Assembly: GCA_003056245.1 (NCBI GenBank) | Contig: MVDH01000001.1 | Coordinates: 1 to 64,000, forward strand | Length of the DNA stretch: 64,000 nt | Source: Cellvibrio sp. 79 | GTDB lineage: Bacteria > Pseudomonadota > Gammaproteobacteria > Pseudomonadales > Cellvibrionaceae | Reading direction: 5' to 3' | Part shown: piece after piece, positions 27,023 to 35,174 of the stretch | How positions within the stretch are numbered: position 1 is the stretch's first letter | Layout of the letters: the number at the start of each line of letters is the position of its first letter | The notes under the pieces: generated by a model | The model's database searches: none | The model's input: only the letters and a program-made list of their open reading frames with translations | Told to the model about the DNA's origin: nothing | Program-made: the position numbers and the translations under genes

Positions 27023-27417
27023 TATTTATCTCCTTGCGCGTTATCGTCTTGTGCTTTGTTGTCTTGCAATAAGGAAATCAGCGCTTTTTTTTCATCGTCA
27101 GTCAGTTTTTGTTTACGCGTGAAGTGCGCGATCATCGGCGTTAAGGCGCCATCAAATACCCGCTGCATAAATGATTGTGTTGCGCTGGATTCGCAATATT
27201 CACGATCATGTACCGGTTTGAAGTTCTGGATCCCCTCGATGACTTCGTATTCAACCGCGCCTTTCTTTTGCAAGCGAATCAGCATGGTGCGCACCGTTTT
27301 CGGGTGCCATTGCGGGGTGAGTTCGGCTATCTGGTTCACGCTGGCAGGGCTGTTGTCCCACAGGATTTTCATTAAATCCCATTCGCTGCCGGAGAGTTGC
27401 AGGTCATCTGTATCCAT
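27022..27417 (-). CDS. BlaI/MecI-family repressor
   Basis: This winged-helix repressor of 131 aa has the family motif LTPQWHPKTVRTMLIRLQKKG (recognition helix) after SEWDLMKILW. It forms a two-gene operon with the M56 peptidase, the gene order of bla/mec regulation. The palindromes at 27451-27492 are its probable operator. Resistance genes are not seen nearby, so the regulon must include something else. Confidence 0.92.
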   Translation of the reverse strand: MDTDDLQLSGSEWDLMKILWDNSPASVNQIAELTPQWHPKTVRTMLIRLQKKGAVEYEVIEGIQNFKPVHDREYCESSATQSFMQRVFDGALTPMIAHFTRKQKLTDDEKKALISLLQDNKAQDDNAQGDK

Positions 27418-27450
27418 GGCGCCCTCGATGGTTATATGGCTGTTAGAGGT

Positions 27451-27492
27451 GGATTACACTTGTAATCCATTTTTAGATTACAAGTGTAATCC
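27451..27492. promoter_or_regulatory. double palindromic BlaI-type operator
   Basis: GGATTACACTTGTAATCC (27451-27468) and AGATTACAAGTGTAATCC (27475-27492) are inverted copies of each other, 6 bp apart. Each is itself nearly palindromic with a TACANNTGTA-like core, the known BlaI/MecI site type. It lies between blaI (34 bp to its ATG) and the Smr gene (100 bp to its ATG). Confidence 0.85.
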
Positions 27493-27592
27493 GGAGTTTG
27501 CAAGCCATTTTGTGATGAAGGGAAAATTTGATTACAATCCCGCTTCCGGCGTTCCTGAATGCCGCGACCCATTTCTGTAAGGCGCTGTTGCT

Positions 27593-28171
27593 ATGTCTAA
27601 AACTTCGGATTCCGATATTTTTCTCCAACAAATGCAGGACGTAAAACCCATCAAGGTGGAAGAGAAGGTGGTTCTGGCATCACCACAATTGGATAAAACC
27701 AACTCGCTGACGCGCCGCAAAGCGGCCACTGCCGAGTTGGAGAAAGATAAAAACTTCTTGTCCGGAGAATATATTGAGCCGCTTGAACCACTGGCGGTAA
27801 TAGAGTTCAAGCGCGATGGTGTGCAAAACGGCGTTTATCGCAGTTTGCGGATGGGTAAATACCAAATCGATGCGCGTCTGGATTTGCACAATATGACGGT
27901 CGATCAAGCGCGCAATGCGTTATTCCAGTTCATCAAAGATTGTATGACCCACGATATTCGCTGTGCGTTAATTACCCACGGCAAGGGCGAAGGGCGCGAG
28001 CAACCGGCGCAGCTTAAAAGTTGCGTCGCGCATTGGTTGCCGCAGTTGGATGAAGTTCTTGCCTTTCATTCCGCGCAAAAACAACACGGCTGGGTTGGTG
28101 CGACCTACGTGCTTTTGCGTAAAAGCGATAAGAAAAAACTGGAGACTTGGGAGCAGCATAACAAGCGCTAA
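27593..28171 (+). CDS. Smr domain protein (SmrA-like)
   Basis: The C-terminal Smr domain (about 95-180) has the LDLHNMTV and THGKGEG motifs, and this length (192 aa) and N-terminal segment match the SmrA/YdaL group of E. coli, which nicks DNA or RNA in vitro. The gene is divergent from blaI. Its stop region overlaps the end of the converging S41 gene by 4 bases. The blaI operator could also affect it. Confidence 0.88.
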   Translation: MSKTSDSDIFLQQMQDVKPIKVEEKVVLASPQLDKTNSLTRRKAATAELEKDKNFLSGEYIEPLEPLAVIEFKRDGVQNGVYRSLRMGKYQIDARLDLHNMTVDQARNALFQFIKDCMTHDIRCALITHGKGEGREQPAQLKSCVAHWLPQLDEVLAFHSAQKQHGWVGATYVLLRKSDKKKLETWEQHNKR

Positions 28172-29454
28172 TTTTTTGCGCGCTGTCGGATATCGTTTAA
28201 TACCCACTCAAGTTGATTATCCCTGCCTTGTTGGAAGAGTTCCCAGTCGAGCGTTACAAGAATGTCCGGTTGCACGCCCGCTGTTGATGTTTCCTGAAAT
28301 TTATAAAATCGTTTGGAGTGCATCACCGTCCAGCCTGAGTGCGGTAATTTGAAAGTACCTGCGTCTTGATAACCGACTGGATTGGCGCCAGTTGGTTCTC
28401 CCACCAATCTTGCATTCAGCAGTTGGCGATACTGCACGGCATTGCTCATTGCTGCTGAAAAAGTTTTGCGCCCGGTTAATACATAAATTCCATCGCGCCA
28501 ATTCAGGTTATCGACCATAATCAGCGCCCAGGCAAGTTGCAGGCCAACAAAAAAATCACCGCCACCGTTATTGCGCAAATCGATAATCACTTCTTGGGTA
28601 TTTTTCTCGCGCAGCAATTCGATCAAATCTTCCGCAAAATCCTGCATTGCCGGGAAATCCGGGTAATGATGAAAATCCAGATAAGCGATTTGGTTGTTGT
28701 TGCCAAGTTGTAAATCCAAACCCTCAATAGAAACTTTGCTTGGTTTAAAGTTGGCAGGCAATGGTTTCTTGAGTGAATCCATGACCTGATTATTCAAGTG
28801 TTCACTTGGCAGGCTAGCCAAATTGATATTAACTTCTTCTCCCGTGGGCAATTGCAATGTAAAAGTGGCTTGCCCCAGGCTTTGGCTGATTTTTAAGCCG
28901 TGCAATATTTCTGCAACAGTAATTGTTTCAACTAACCGTTGTTGTGCGGAGTGGATATTTTCAACCCCCTGCAGAATGGGCTCGATTAATTTGCGTAGCT
29001 TTTCGATGGCAATACCTTCAATCGCAATAAGCTTCGCACCTAATAACTGCTGGTGTTGCCGGGCGATACCAATTACGCGCATATCCTCGCCAAATAAGCG
29101 TAATTCCAGCGGGAAGCGATGGTGTTCGCTTCCCCAATAGGCAAATTGCGTGTGACCATCACCCACTTGTTTTACCAGCCGCATTAGTTCAATCGCTAAC
29201 CCGGTTTCGGTAAGTGATGCTAGTTGTTCTTTGATACGAGTTAATTCGCGCTTAAAAAATACAGCGTTAACCTTGTGGTACAAATTGATATGGCGGCGCT
29301 CCAATTCCTGCTGCATAAAATCAATGTCAGCGCGCCATTGTTCAACTTGCTGCTTGTTTAGTTGTTGGGTTTTATCGGTTTGCGTGGTAGAAAAAGTAAA
29401 GCCGGTTATTGCACTGCAAATAATAACCAGCAAGGTGATAAGGATAACTTTCAT
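28168..29454 (-). CDS. S41-family peptidase-like protein, exported
   Basis: An N-terminal hydrophobic segment (about 3-21) suggests export or anchoring. The C-terminal tail-specific-protease fold has IIDLRNNGGGDF and the serine S333 in KTFSAAMSNAV, the catalytic serine position of S41 peptidases, followed by GEPTG. No clear PDZ domain is seen; about 30-110 is helical (the N-terminal bundle typical of S41-like hydrolases). It lies downstream of the membrane AraC gene, 62 bp away on the same strand, and may be cotranscribed. Confidence 0.85.
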   Translation of the reverse strand: MKVILITLLVIICSAITGFTFSTTQTDKTQQLNKQQVEQWRADIDFMQQELERRHINLYHKVNAVFFKRELTRIKEQLASLTETGLAIELMRLVKQVGDGHTQFAYWGSEHHRFPLELRLFGEDMRVIGIARQHQQLLGAKLIAIEGIAIEKLRKLIEPILQGVENIHSAQQRLVETITVAEILHGLKISQSLGQATFTLQLPTGEEVNINLASLPSEHLNNQVMDSLKKPLPANFKPSKVSIEGLDLQLGNNNQIAYLDFHHYPDFPAMQDFAEDLIELLREKNTQEVIIDLRNNGGGDFFVGLQLAWALIMVDNLNWRDGIYVLTGRKTFSAAMSNAVQYRQLLNARLVGEPTGANPVGYQDAGTFKLPHSGWTVMHSKRFYKFQETSTAGVQPDILVTLDWELFQQGRDNQLEWVLNDIRQRAKN

Positions 29455-29516
29455 TGTGTGCTCCTGATAATCGAGCGCACAATTGTTAGTGTTTTAGTGC
29501 GGATTTTCGTCCTGAA

Positions 29517-30644
29517 TCATGATTCTGCACGTTGAATGGAATCTTGTTCCGTATGTTTTTTATAGAATTGGCTGGGTGTCATTCCGGTTTGTTTTTTAAA
29601 GGCGGCATTGAATGTGGATTTTGAGCTGAATCCAACGGCATAGGCGATATCCAGTAATGTTCCGGATGGCTCGTTCGCCAAATCAATACACGCCGCATCA
29701 ACCCGCAGTTGGTTGATGTACTCCGAAAAATTTTTCTGCGCGCCCTGATTAATAATCCAGGATAAGGTTTTTTCCTGTACACCCGTTTCAGTAGAAAGCT
29801 CGCGCAAGCTGAGCCTGGGTTGTTGATAGAGCTGGCGATCCTGAATGATCTTATCTATCTCCTGGAATAACGACTGCGCATTTGCATCGTCAATATTTTT
29901 CTCTGGCGGCGGGGCGCTGCTGAGATATTCAAATTCACTGAATTGATTAAACAGTTGCGGTTGTCGTACCGACATAATGATCAGATAGCTGGTCAGTGCA
30001 GTGTAAATACTGATATTAGCGAAATACCAAAGTTGCAACCATTCAATAGCAAGAAAGGGTTGCAGGTTAAGTCGTACCAGATCCTGCAACATCATCACCA
30101 GAAATACAGCTATCAGGCCGGTCATCCAACGCAGTGAAATATCCGGCACATTGGAGCTCGTTTGTTTTACCACCTTGTGGTAACGGTGCAGCAAATGTAT
30201 AGCCAGTGATAAATAAATGACTTGGCTAATACTGCCCAATGCAATCACTGCTTGGGGCCAATGGGTAAATGGCAGGGCCAGAAATATTGGCAACAAATGC
30301 ATTGCCATTTGGCGGTTCCCGGGCGCTTTGTTGTAAACCAGCTGATTGCAAAACCAGTAAAACACCGGGCCAAAACCCAGCAGTAACGCGGGGGTAACAA
30401 GATGCAAATGGCGTGAAATGCCAGTCTCTTCCAGCAAGTTGAATCCCATCAATAATGCGACTAGCGATAACAATACACGCAAGCTGCTAATACGTTGGTT
30501 ACCACTGACAAGTAGCAGTCCAAACAGACATACGAAAAGATAAATGATATGGATCAGGTTGACTGGAAGTAGTGTCACCGGGGAAATCAATTTATCCATC
30601 CAGATGGTTTCCTTGCTGGCGATATTGATAAAGGAGCGGATCAT
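29517..30644 (-). CDS. AraC-family regulator with N-terminal membrane domain (second copy)
   Basis: About seven hydrophobic helices (about 20-240) are followed by an AraC-type DNA-binding domain (about 270-365; AYAVGFSSKSTFNAAFKK, MTPSQFYKK). The architecture is the same as in 5017-6207. The start is 30644 (375 aa) or ATG 30599 (MDKLISP), which has the better ribosome site AAGGAAA. It is divergent from the flotillin operon, so it could control that operon, the S41 gene, or itself. Confidence 0.85.
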   Translation of the reverse strand: MIRSFINIASKETIWMDKLISPVTLLPVNLIHIIYLFVCLFGLLLVSGNQRISSLRVLLSLVALLMGFNLLEETGISRHLHLVTPALLLGFGPVFYWFCNQLVYNKAPGNRQMAMHLLPIFLALPFTHWPQAVIALGSISQVIYLSLAIHLLHRYHKVVKQTSSNVPDISLRWMTGLIAVFLVMMLQDLVRLNLQPFLAIEWLQLWYFANISIYTALTSYLIIMSVRQPQLFNQFSEFEYLSSAPPPEKNIDDANAQSLFQEIDKIIQDRQLYQQPRLSLRELSTETGVQEKTLSWIINQGAQKNFSEYINQLRVDAACIDLANEPSGTLLDIAYAVGFSSKSTFNAAFKKQTGMTPSQFYKKHTEQDSIQRAES

Positions 30645-30713
30645 AAGCTACCGCCGATGATATTTCCCCAAATATGTCGCTTAGATTATTTCCTGATAGT
30701 TTGTCGCCAAAAC

Positions 30714-30740
30714 CCTGTCTTTTGATTATCAAAAGGCAGG
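30714..30740. promoter_or_regulatory. 27-bp near-perfect palindrome between divergent genes
   Basis: CCTGTCTTTTGAT and ATCAAAAGGCAGG are 13-base arms (one mismatch) around a single T, flanked by AAAAC and GTTTT. It lies 70 bp before the AraC gene and 120 bp before the yjfI-like gene. It may be an operator or a transcription block; it could also fold as a terminator-like stem. Confidence 0.5.
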
Positions 30741-30811
30741 TTTTGCTGTATTGGTTTTTATAACTCTATGTTTATTCAGTATTTTTTATCAATTTAAAGT
30801 TTATTTTATTG

Positions 30812-30843
30812 TTACATGTAATATTTGATTTATTACATGTGAT
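30812..30843. promoter_or_regulatory. repeated TTACATGT operator before the flotillin operon
   Basis: TTACATGTAAT (30812-30822) and TTACATGTGAT (30833-30843) are direct repeats exactly 21 bp apart (two helical turns). They also form the inverted repeat ACATGTAAT-N9-ATTACATGT. They end 17 bp before the first ATG. Confidence 0.65.
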
Positions 30844-30860
30844 GCCTTACTGTTGGCCCC

Positions 30861-31490
30861 ATGCAGAAAAAATCATCAGCACATTACCAGCGCGAATACC
30901 GCAATCGGCTGCGAGAGCAAGGGTTCGTGAAAAAAGAGGTGTGGATTCTCCCGGAGAATGCGCATCGCCTTGCTCGCTATGAGATGGAGTTGCGGGTGTC
31001 TGCCAAGCAGCTTGTTTCCCGTGGGTTTATGCCAGTGAAAGGAGAAAGTCGAATGACCGATGTTGTTAACCGTTGGACCACCCCAAGCCTCTACGATGCG
31101 CTGAGCAAGTCAGACTTGTTTGCCGGCGAGCGAGCGGAAATCGAGTTAATTGATGGTGTGGCGCCAGCGCTGCATATCACTATGAATGAATATGGCGATT
31201 TGCCGCTGTTCGTCACTGTGTCGGGCGAACAAATTGTGGTGGAGGCAATCCTCTGGTCGTTGTCAGAGGTCACTGATGCAGCACTGTTTAATGAAACTGT
31301 ATTGCGCACGCATAAATATTTTCCGCTCTCGACCATCAGTCTGGACAAAATCGATGGCGATGATTGTTACCACATGTTTGGTGCATTGAGTTCTGCATCT
31401 AGTTTGCAAGATGTGACATTTGAAATTGAAATTCTGGCTTCCAATGTAATTCAGGCAACCGAAGCTTATGCGGACTTTTTAATTAAATAA
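30861..31490 (+). CDS. YjfI-like DUF2170 protein with basic N-terminal region
   Basis: The C-terminal part (about 70-209) resembles DUF2170, the family of E. coli YjfI, which is always near a PspA-type gene (yjfJ). The first about 50 residues are basic and helical (YQREYRNRLREQGFVKKEV), possibly a small DNA-binding domain. First gene of the operon, 39 bp before the PspA-like gene. No ribosome site is visible before ATG 30861, and the TTACATGT repeats end only 17 bp away, so the transcript may have almost no leader. Binding of these repeats by this protein is a guess. Confidence 0.75.
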   Translation: MQKKSSAHYQREYRNRLREQGFVKKEVWILPENAHRLARYEMELRVSAKQLVSRGFMPVKGESRMTDVVNRWTTPSLYDALSKSDLFAGERAEIELIDGVAPALHITMNEYGDLPLFVTVSGEQIVVEAILWSLSEVTDAALFNETVLRTHKYFPLSTISLDKIDGDDCYHMFGALSSASSLQDVTFEIEILASNVIQATEAYADFLIK

Positions 31491-31529
31491 TCAACTTTTA
31501 AATTACGGATATTAACGAGGTAAAGACGT

Positions 31530-32228
31530 ATGAATATCTGGTCGAAAATGATTACCGCCTTGCGCGGTGGTGTGAATGAAGCGGGTGAAGCGATAGTAGA
31601 TAGTCAAGCATTGCGTATTTTGGATCAGGAAGTGCGCGATGCCGGTGAGGAATTAAAACGCTCCAAAGATAGTCTCGCGGAAATTATGGCGCGCCAGAAA
31701 TTGGCTGAAGAAAAGTGCAAGCAATTGCAAAAAAATGTTGAAGAACATGAAGGTTACGCCGCAAAGGCCTTGGAAAAAGGCGATGAAAAACTTGCATTGG
31801 AAGTCGCCGAGCGTATTGCAGAATTTGAAAATAACCTGGCTTCAGAAAAAGACGCCGCAGAAGGTTTCGCTCACAGTGTAGTGAAATTGCGCGCGGCAAT
31901 TGATCAGGCTGAAAAAAATATCAAGCGACTGAAGCAACAAGTAGATACCGTAAAAGCCACTGAAAATGTGCAGCGCGCGCAAGCGGCTGTTGCCGAGCGC
32001 CACAGTGGTTCAGATTCGAAAATGCGCACAGCGATGGAATCGCTGGAACGAATCAAGGAGCGCCAGGCATTAAAGGATGCGCAATTTAAAGCAGCTGATG
32101 AAATGGCCAAAACCACGGGTGATGATTCGCTTAAAGCAAAATTGGAGGCGGCGGGCATAACCACTAACGGCAAATCAGCGGAAGATGTATTGGCGCGCAT
32201 TAAAAATAAGTCAGCGAGTCCGCAGTAA
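31530..32228 (+). CDS. PspA/IM30-family protein (YjfJ-like)
   Basis: PspA-type proteins coat and remodel the inner membrane under stress and share the ESCRT-III fold. The N-terminal amphipathic helix (MNIWSKMITALRGG) and the long charged coiled coil (about 25-175) are seen. The shorter C-terminal region has the KLEAAGI segment typical of the YjfJ branch. It has 232 aa and no membrane segment. A conserved GAGG lies before the ATG. It is followed by a 153-bp gap with no gene. Confidence 0.88.
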   Translation: MNIWSKMITALRGGVNEAGEAIVDSQALRILDQEVRDAGEELKRSKDSLAEIMARQKLAEEKCKQLQKNVEEHEGYAAKALEKGDEKLALEVAERIAEFENNLASEKDAAEGFAHSVVKLRAAIDQAEKNIKRLKQQVDTVKATENVQRAQAAVAERHSGSDSKMRTAMESLERIKERQALKDAQFKAADEMAKTTGDDSLKAKLEAAGITTNGKSAEDVLARIKNKSASPQ

Positions 32229-32381
32229 TATCGTGTAGTAAAGGCTTTCATATTAAGGATGAACAAGAATGGATTCTCGATAGGCGAGTTTGTTAATGAG
32301 TGCGACTAATAATTGAGCTCATGGCAAATCTATTCGGAGTGTTTTTAACAGCCATCTGTATAGTTTTCTGGAATATTCAGT

Positions 32382-33050
32382 ATGAATGATTTTTTACTCA
32401 CGATTGTCAGTTTCCCAACGGTGATTTTCACCATTGTGTTAGGCATTGCTGTGTTGTATTGGATTTGTGCGGCATTTGGTTTGCTGGAGGTTGAGATTCT
32501 GGATGTAAATGTACCGGATCTTGATGGCCAACTTCATGCCCATGCCGAACATAGCTTTGCCGAGACCTTTGCCGGTATTCTGTTGCGCTTGGGGCTCAAT
32601 GGCGTGCCGGTTACTATTATCATCACTTTTATTGCATTAATTGGCTGGTTTATCAGTTATTACCTGAGTTATTTCGAATGGCTAATGTTCGGTTATGGCT
32701 GGCTCAGATTTTTAATTGGCATTCCGGTTTTTTTGTTTTCCTTGTATCTGGCGGTATTAATAACGGCGCAGTTAATTAAACCGCTGCGAAAGTTGTTTGC
32801 AAAAACCGAGCAGTTTGTGGAAAAGAAAATCCTTGGCCAAACCGCGATTGTACGTTCATCTAAAGTGGATTCCCATTCCGGGGAAGCTAATTTTGATGAT
32901 GGTGGTGCAGGGCTGATTATAAAAGTGCGCGCAATTGGTGATCAGCAATTTATACGCGGTGAGCGTGTGGTGCTGCTGGAGTATCGCGCTGGGCAACATG
33001 TGTATAACGTAATTTCCGAAGCAGAATTTCTGGGTAAGCCCAGCGAATAA
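32382..33050 (+). CDS. yqiJ: YqiJ-like NfeD-family membrane protein
   Basis: Three to four membrane helices (about 10-35, 65-90, 100-125) are followed by a C-terminal OB-fold (about 145-220; LGQTAIVRS, GLIIKVRAIG, LLEYRAGQHVYNV), the arrangement of NfeD-family partners of flotillins. In E. coli yqiJ precedes yqiK, as here. It lies 37 bp before the flotillin gene. A role in membrane microdomain assembly is likely from known NfeD-flotillin pairs. Confidence 0.87.
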   Translation: MNDFLLTIVSFPTVIFTIVLGIAVLYWICAAFGLLEVEILDVNVPDLDGQLHAHAEHSFAETFAGILLRLGLNGVPVTIIITFIALIGWFISYYLSYFEWLMFGYGWLRFLIGIPVFLFSLYLAVLITAQLIKPLRKLFAKTEQFVEKKILGQTAIVRSSKVDSHSGEANFDDGGAGLIIKVRAIGDQQFIRGERVVLLEYRAGQHVYNVISEAEFLGKPSE

Positions 33051-33087
33051 TTGTTAACTATTAAAAAGGGTAAAAAGGAGCACAAGC

Positions 33088-35082
33088 ATGTTTGAAGCAG
33101 CGATGGCCACACCGGTTCTTGCCGTTATTGGAATTGCATTTTTGGTTCTGCTGGGTTTGGCAGGATTATTCAATGCGTTTTACAACAAGGTTGCCCAAGG
33201 TACAGCCTTGATAGTTAACGATATGAGTTCAACGCCCAAAGTGCATTTTACCGGTGCGCTGGTGTGGCCAATTATCCACAAAAAGGAATTGATGAATATT
33301 TCCCTGATTACATTGGAAGTGGATCGCCGCGGTCGCGACGGTTTGATCTGTAAGGATAATATGCGTGCAGATATCACCGTCGCATTTTATCTGCGCGTAA
33401 ATGAAACACCGCAAGATGTATTGCGTGTTGCCAAAGCAATTGGCGCCGAACGTGCATCAGATCGTGCAGCAGTGGAATTATTGTTTGCTGCCAAGTTTTC
33501 CGAAGCATTAAAAACAGTGGGCAAGCAAATTGACTTTATTCAGCTGTTTGAAAATCGTATGGAATTCCGCGAGAAAATTGTCCAGGTTATTGGCGATGAT
33601 TTGAATGGTTATGTCTTGGAAGACGTGGCGATTGACTACATCGAGCAAACTCCAAAGTCATCCCTTGATCCCAATAACATTCTTGACGCAGAAGGTATCA
33701 AAAAGATCACCGAGCTGACTGCTGCCCAAAATGTCCGTACCAATATTCTTGAGCGCGACGAAGAATTAGCGATCAAGAAAAAGAACGTAGAAACCACCGA
33801 AGCCATGCTTGCACTTGAGCGTCAACAAGCCGATGCCGAAGCGCGCCAAAAACGCGAGATCGCTTCTATTCAGGCACGCGAAGAAGCGGAAACCAAAAAA
33901 GTTCAGGAAGAAGAGCGCCGCAAATACGAACAAACTGCGATTCAGGTAGCGCAGGACCTGTCGGTGCAAACTGAAAACCAGAAGCGCGAAGTTGAAGTTG
34001 CCGAACAAAACCGGTTGCGTGCTGTTGCCATTGAACAGGAAAAAGTCACCCGTGCGCGTGAGCTGGAAATTGTTTCCCGTAAGCGTGAAGTTGAGTTGCA
34101 AACCATTGAAGCCGAGAAGGCGATTGAGATACAGAAAAAAGAAATCGCTAATGTTATCCGCGAACGTGTAGTGGTGGATAAAACCGTTGCCATCGAAGAA
34201 GAGCGCATTAAAGAAGTGCGTGAAGTTTCTGATGCGGATCGGAAGAAGCAAGTACAAGTGTTGGCTGCAGAAGCGGCAGCGGAAGAAGAAAAAGTGAAGC
34301 AAGTGAAATCGGCTGAAGCAGAAGAGCTTTCGGCGAAACACAAAGCCAGCGAAATTATGACCATGGCGCAAGCCAAACTGGAGGCCTCTGCAAAAGAAGC
34401 GGAGGCGATGAAAAAGTTGGCCGAAGGCCTGCAAGCCGAACGCGCGGCTCCCGGTTTAGCTGATGCGAAAGTTCAGGAAGCCAAAGCAACTGCATTGGAA
34501 AAAGAAGGTGTTGCCGAGGCCAGCGTTATTCGCGCTAAAGGCACTGCGAATGCTGAAGCAGGTAAAGCGGAAGCTGAGGTTATCACCGCAAAAGGCCATG
34601 CTGAAGCAGACGTTATCGCAATCAAAGGCACATCTGAAGCAACGGCGAAGAAAGAAATTGGTTTGGCAGGCGCTGATGTAACTCGTGAACAATTCAAAGC
34701 GGAAGCTGACGGCTTGACCGAGAAGTTCGAAGCGATGAATGCGATGAGCGACAGTGCTCGTTCGCATGAAGAATTCCGTATGGGGCTCGAAACTTCGCTG
34801 AAAGAAACCTTGGCAAGTATCGCGGCAGGCAAAGAAATTGCGAAGGAAAATGCGGAAATTCTGGCGATTGCATTGCAGAAAGCGCATATCGATATCGTCG
34901 GTGGTGAAGCGCAATTCTTCGATAATTTCGCCAAGTCATTGTCGATTGGTAAAGCGATTGATGGCCTTGCTGGCAAGAGTGGCGTGATTCAGGCAGTTAT
35001 GGATCGTTTTATAAATAAACCTGCGGTAGCAACACCGACTGTAGCAAAAGAAAAAGCGGAAGATGTTGAGGTTGTAGGTTAA
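33088..35082 (+). CDS. yqiK: flotillin (YqiK-like)
   Basis: Flotillins scaffold detergent-resistant membrane domains. The N-terminal helix (about 7-30) anchors the protein. An SPFH/Band 7 domain follows (about 35-205), then a very long alanine/glutamate/lysine-rich coiled coil (about 215-600) and a C-terminal tail. The 664-aa length is long for the family and close to the YqiK group. The gene is preceded by yqiJ, its usual partner. The stop codon lies at the edge of a dispersed repeat (35081-35160) which separates it from the AAA+ gene without a terminator being obvious. AAGGAGCACAAGC precedes the ATG. Confidence 0.93.
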   Translation: MFEAAMATPVLAVIGIAFLVLLGLAGLFNAFYNKVAQGTALIVNDMSSTPKVHFTGALVWPIIHKKELMNISLITLEVDRRGRDGLICKDNMRADITVAFYLRVNETPQDVLRVAKAIGAERASDRAAVELLFAAKFSEALKTVGKQIDFIQLFENRMEFREKIVQVIGDDLNGYVLEDVAIDYIEQTPKSSLDPNNILDAEGIKKITELTAAQNVRTNILERDEELAIKKKNVETTEAMLALERQQADAEARQKREIASIQAREEAETKKVQEEERRKYEQTAIQVAQDLSVQTENQKREVEVAEQNRLRAVAIEQEKVTRARELEIVSRKREVELQTIEAEKAIEIQKKEIANVIRERVVVDKTVAIEEERIKEVREVSDADRKKQVQVLAAEAAAEEEKVKQVKSAEAEELSAKHKASEIMTMAQAKLEASAKEAEAMKKLAEGLQAERAAPGLADAKVQEAKATALEKEGVAEASVIRAKGTANAEAGKAEAEVITAKGHAEADVIAIKGTSEATAKKEIGLAGADVTREQFKAEADGLTEKFEAMNAMSDSARSHEEFRMGLETSLKETLASIAAGKEIAKENAEILAIALQKAHIDIVGGEAQFFDNFAKSLSIGKAIDGLAGKSGVIQAVMDRFINKPAVATPTVAKEKAEDVEVVG

Positions 35083-35160
35083 CCCCTCCCTAACCCTCCC
35101 CTTGAAAGGGGGAGTCAAATCCCTCCCTCTTTATCAAGGGGGAGGCCTGGTGGGGGTAAA
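35081..35160. repeat. C-rich dispersed palindromic repeat, copy 2
   Basis: AACCCCTCCCTAACCCTCCCC...GGGGGAGG...GGTGGGGGTAAA is closely related to the copy at 19598-19681. It sits inside the operon between yqiK and the AAA+ gene and would form a strong RNA stem, which could stabilise or attenuate transcripts. Confidence 0.75.
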
Positions 35161-35174
35161 AAAAGGAAAAATCA

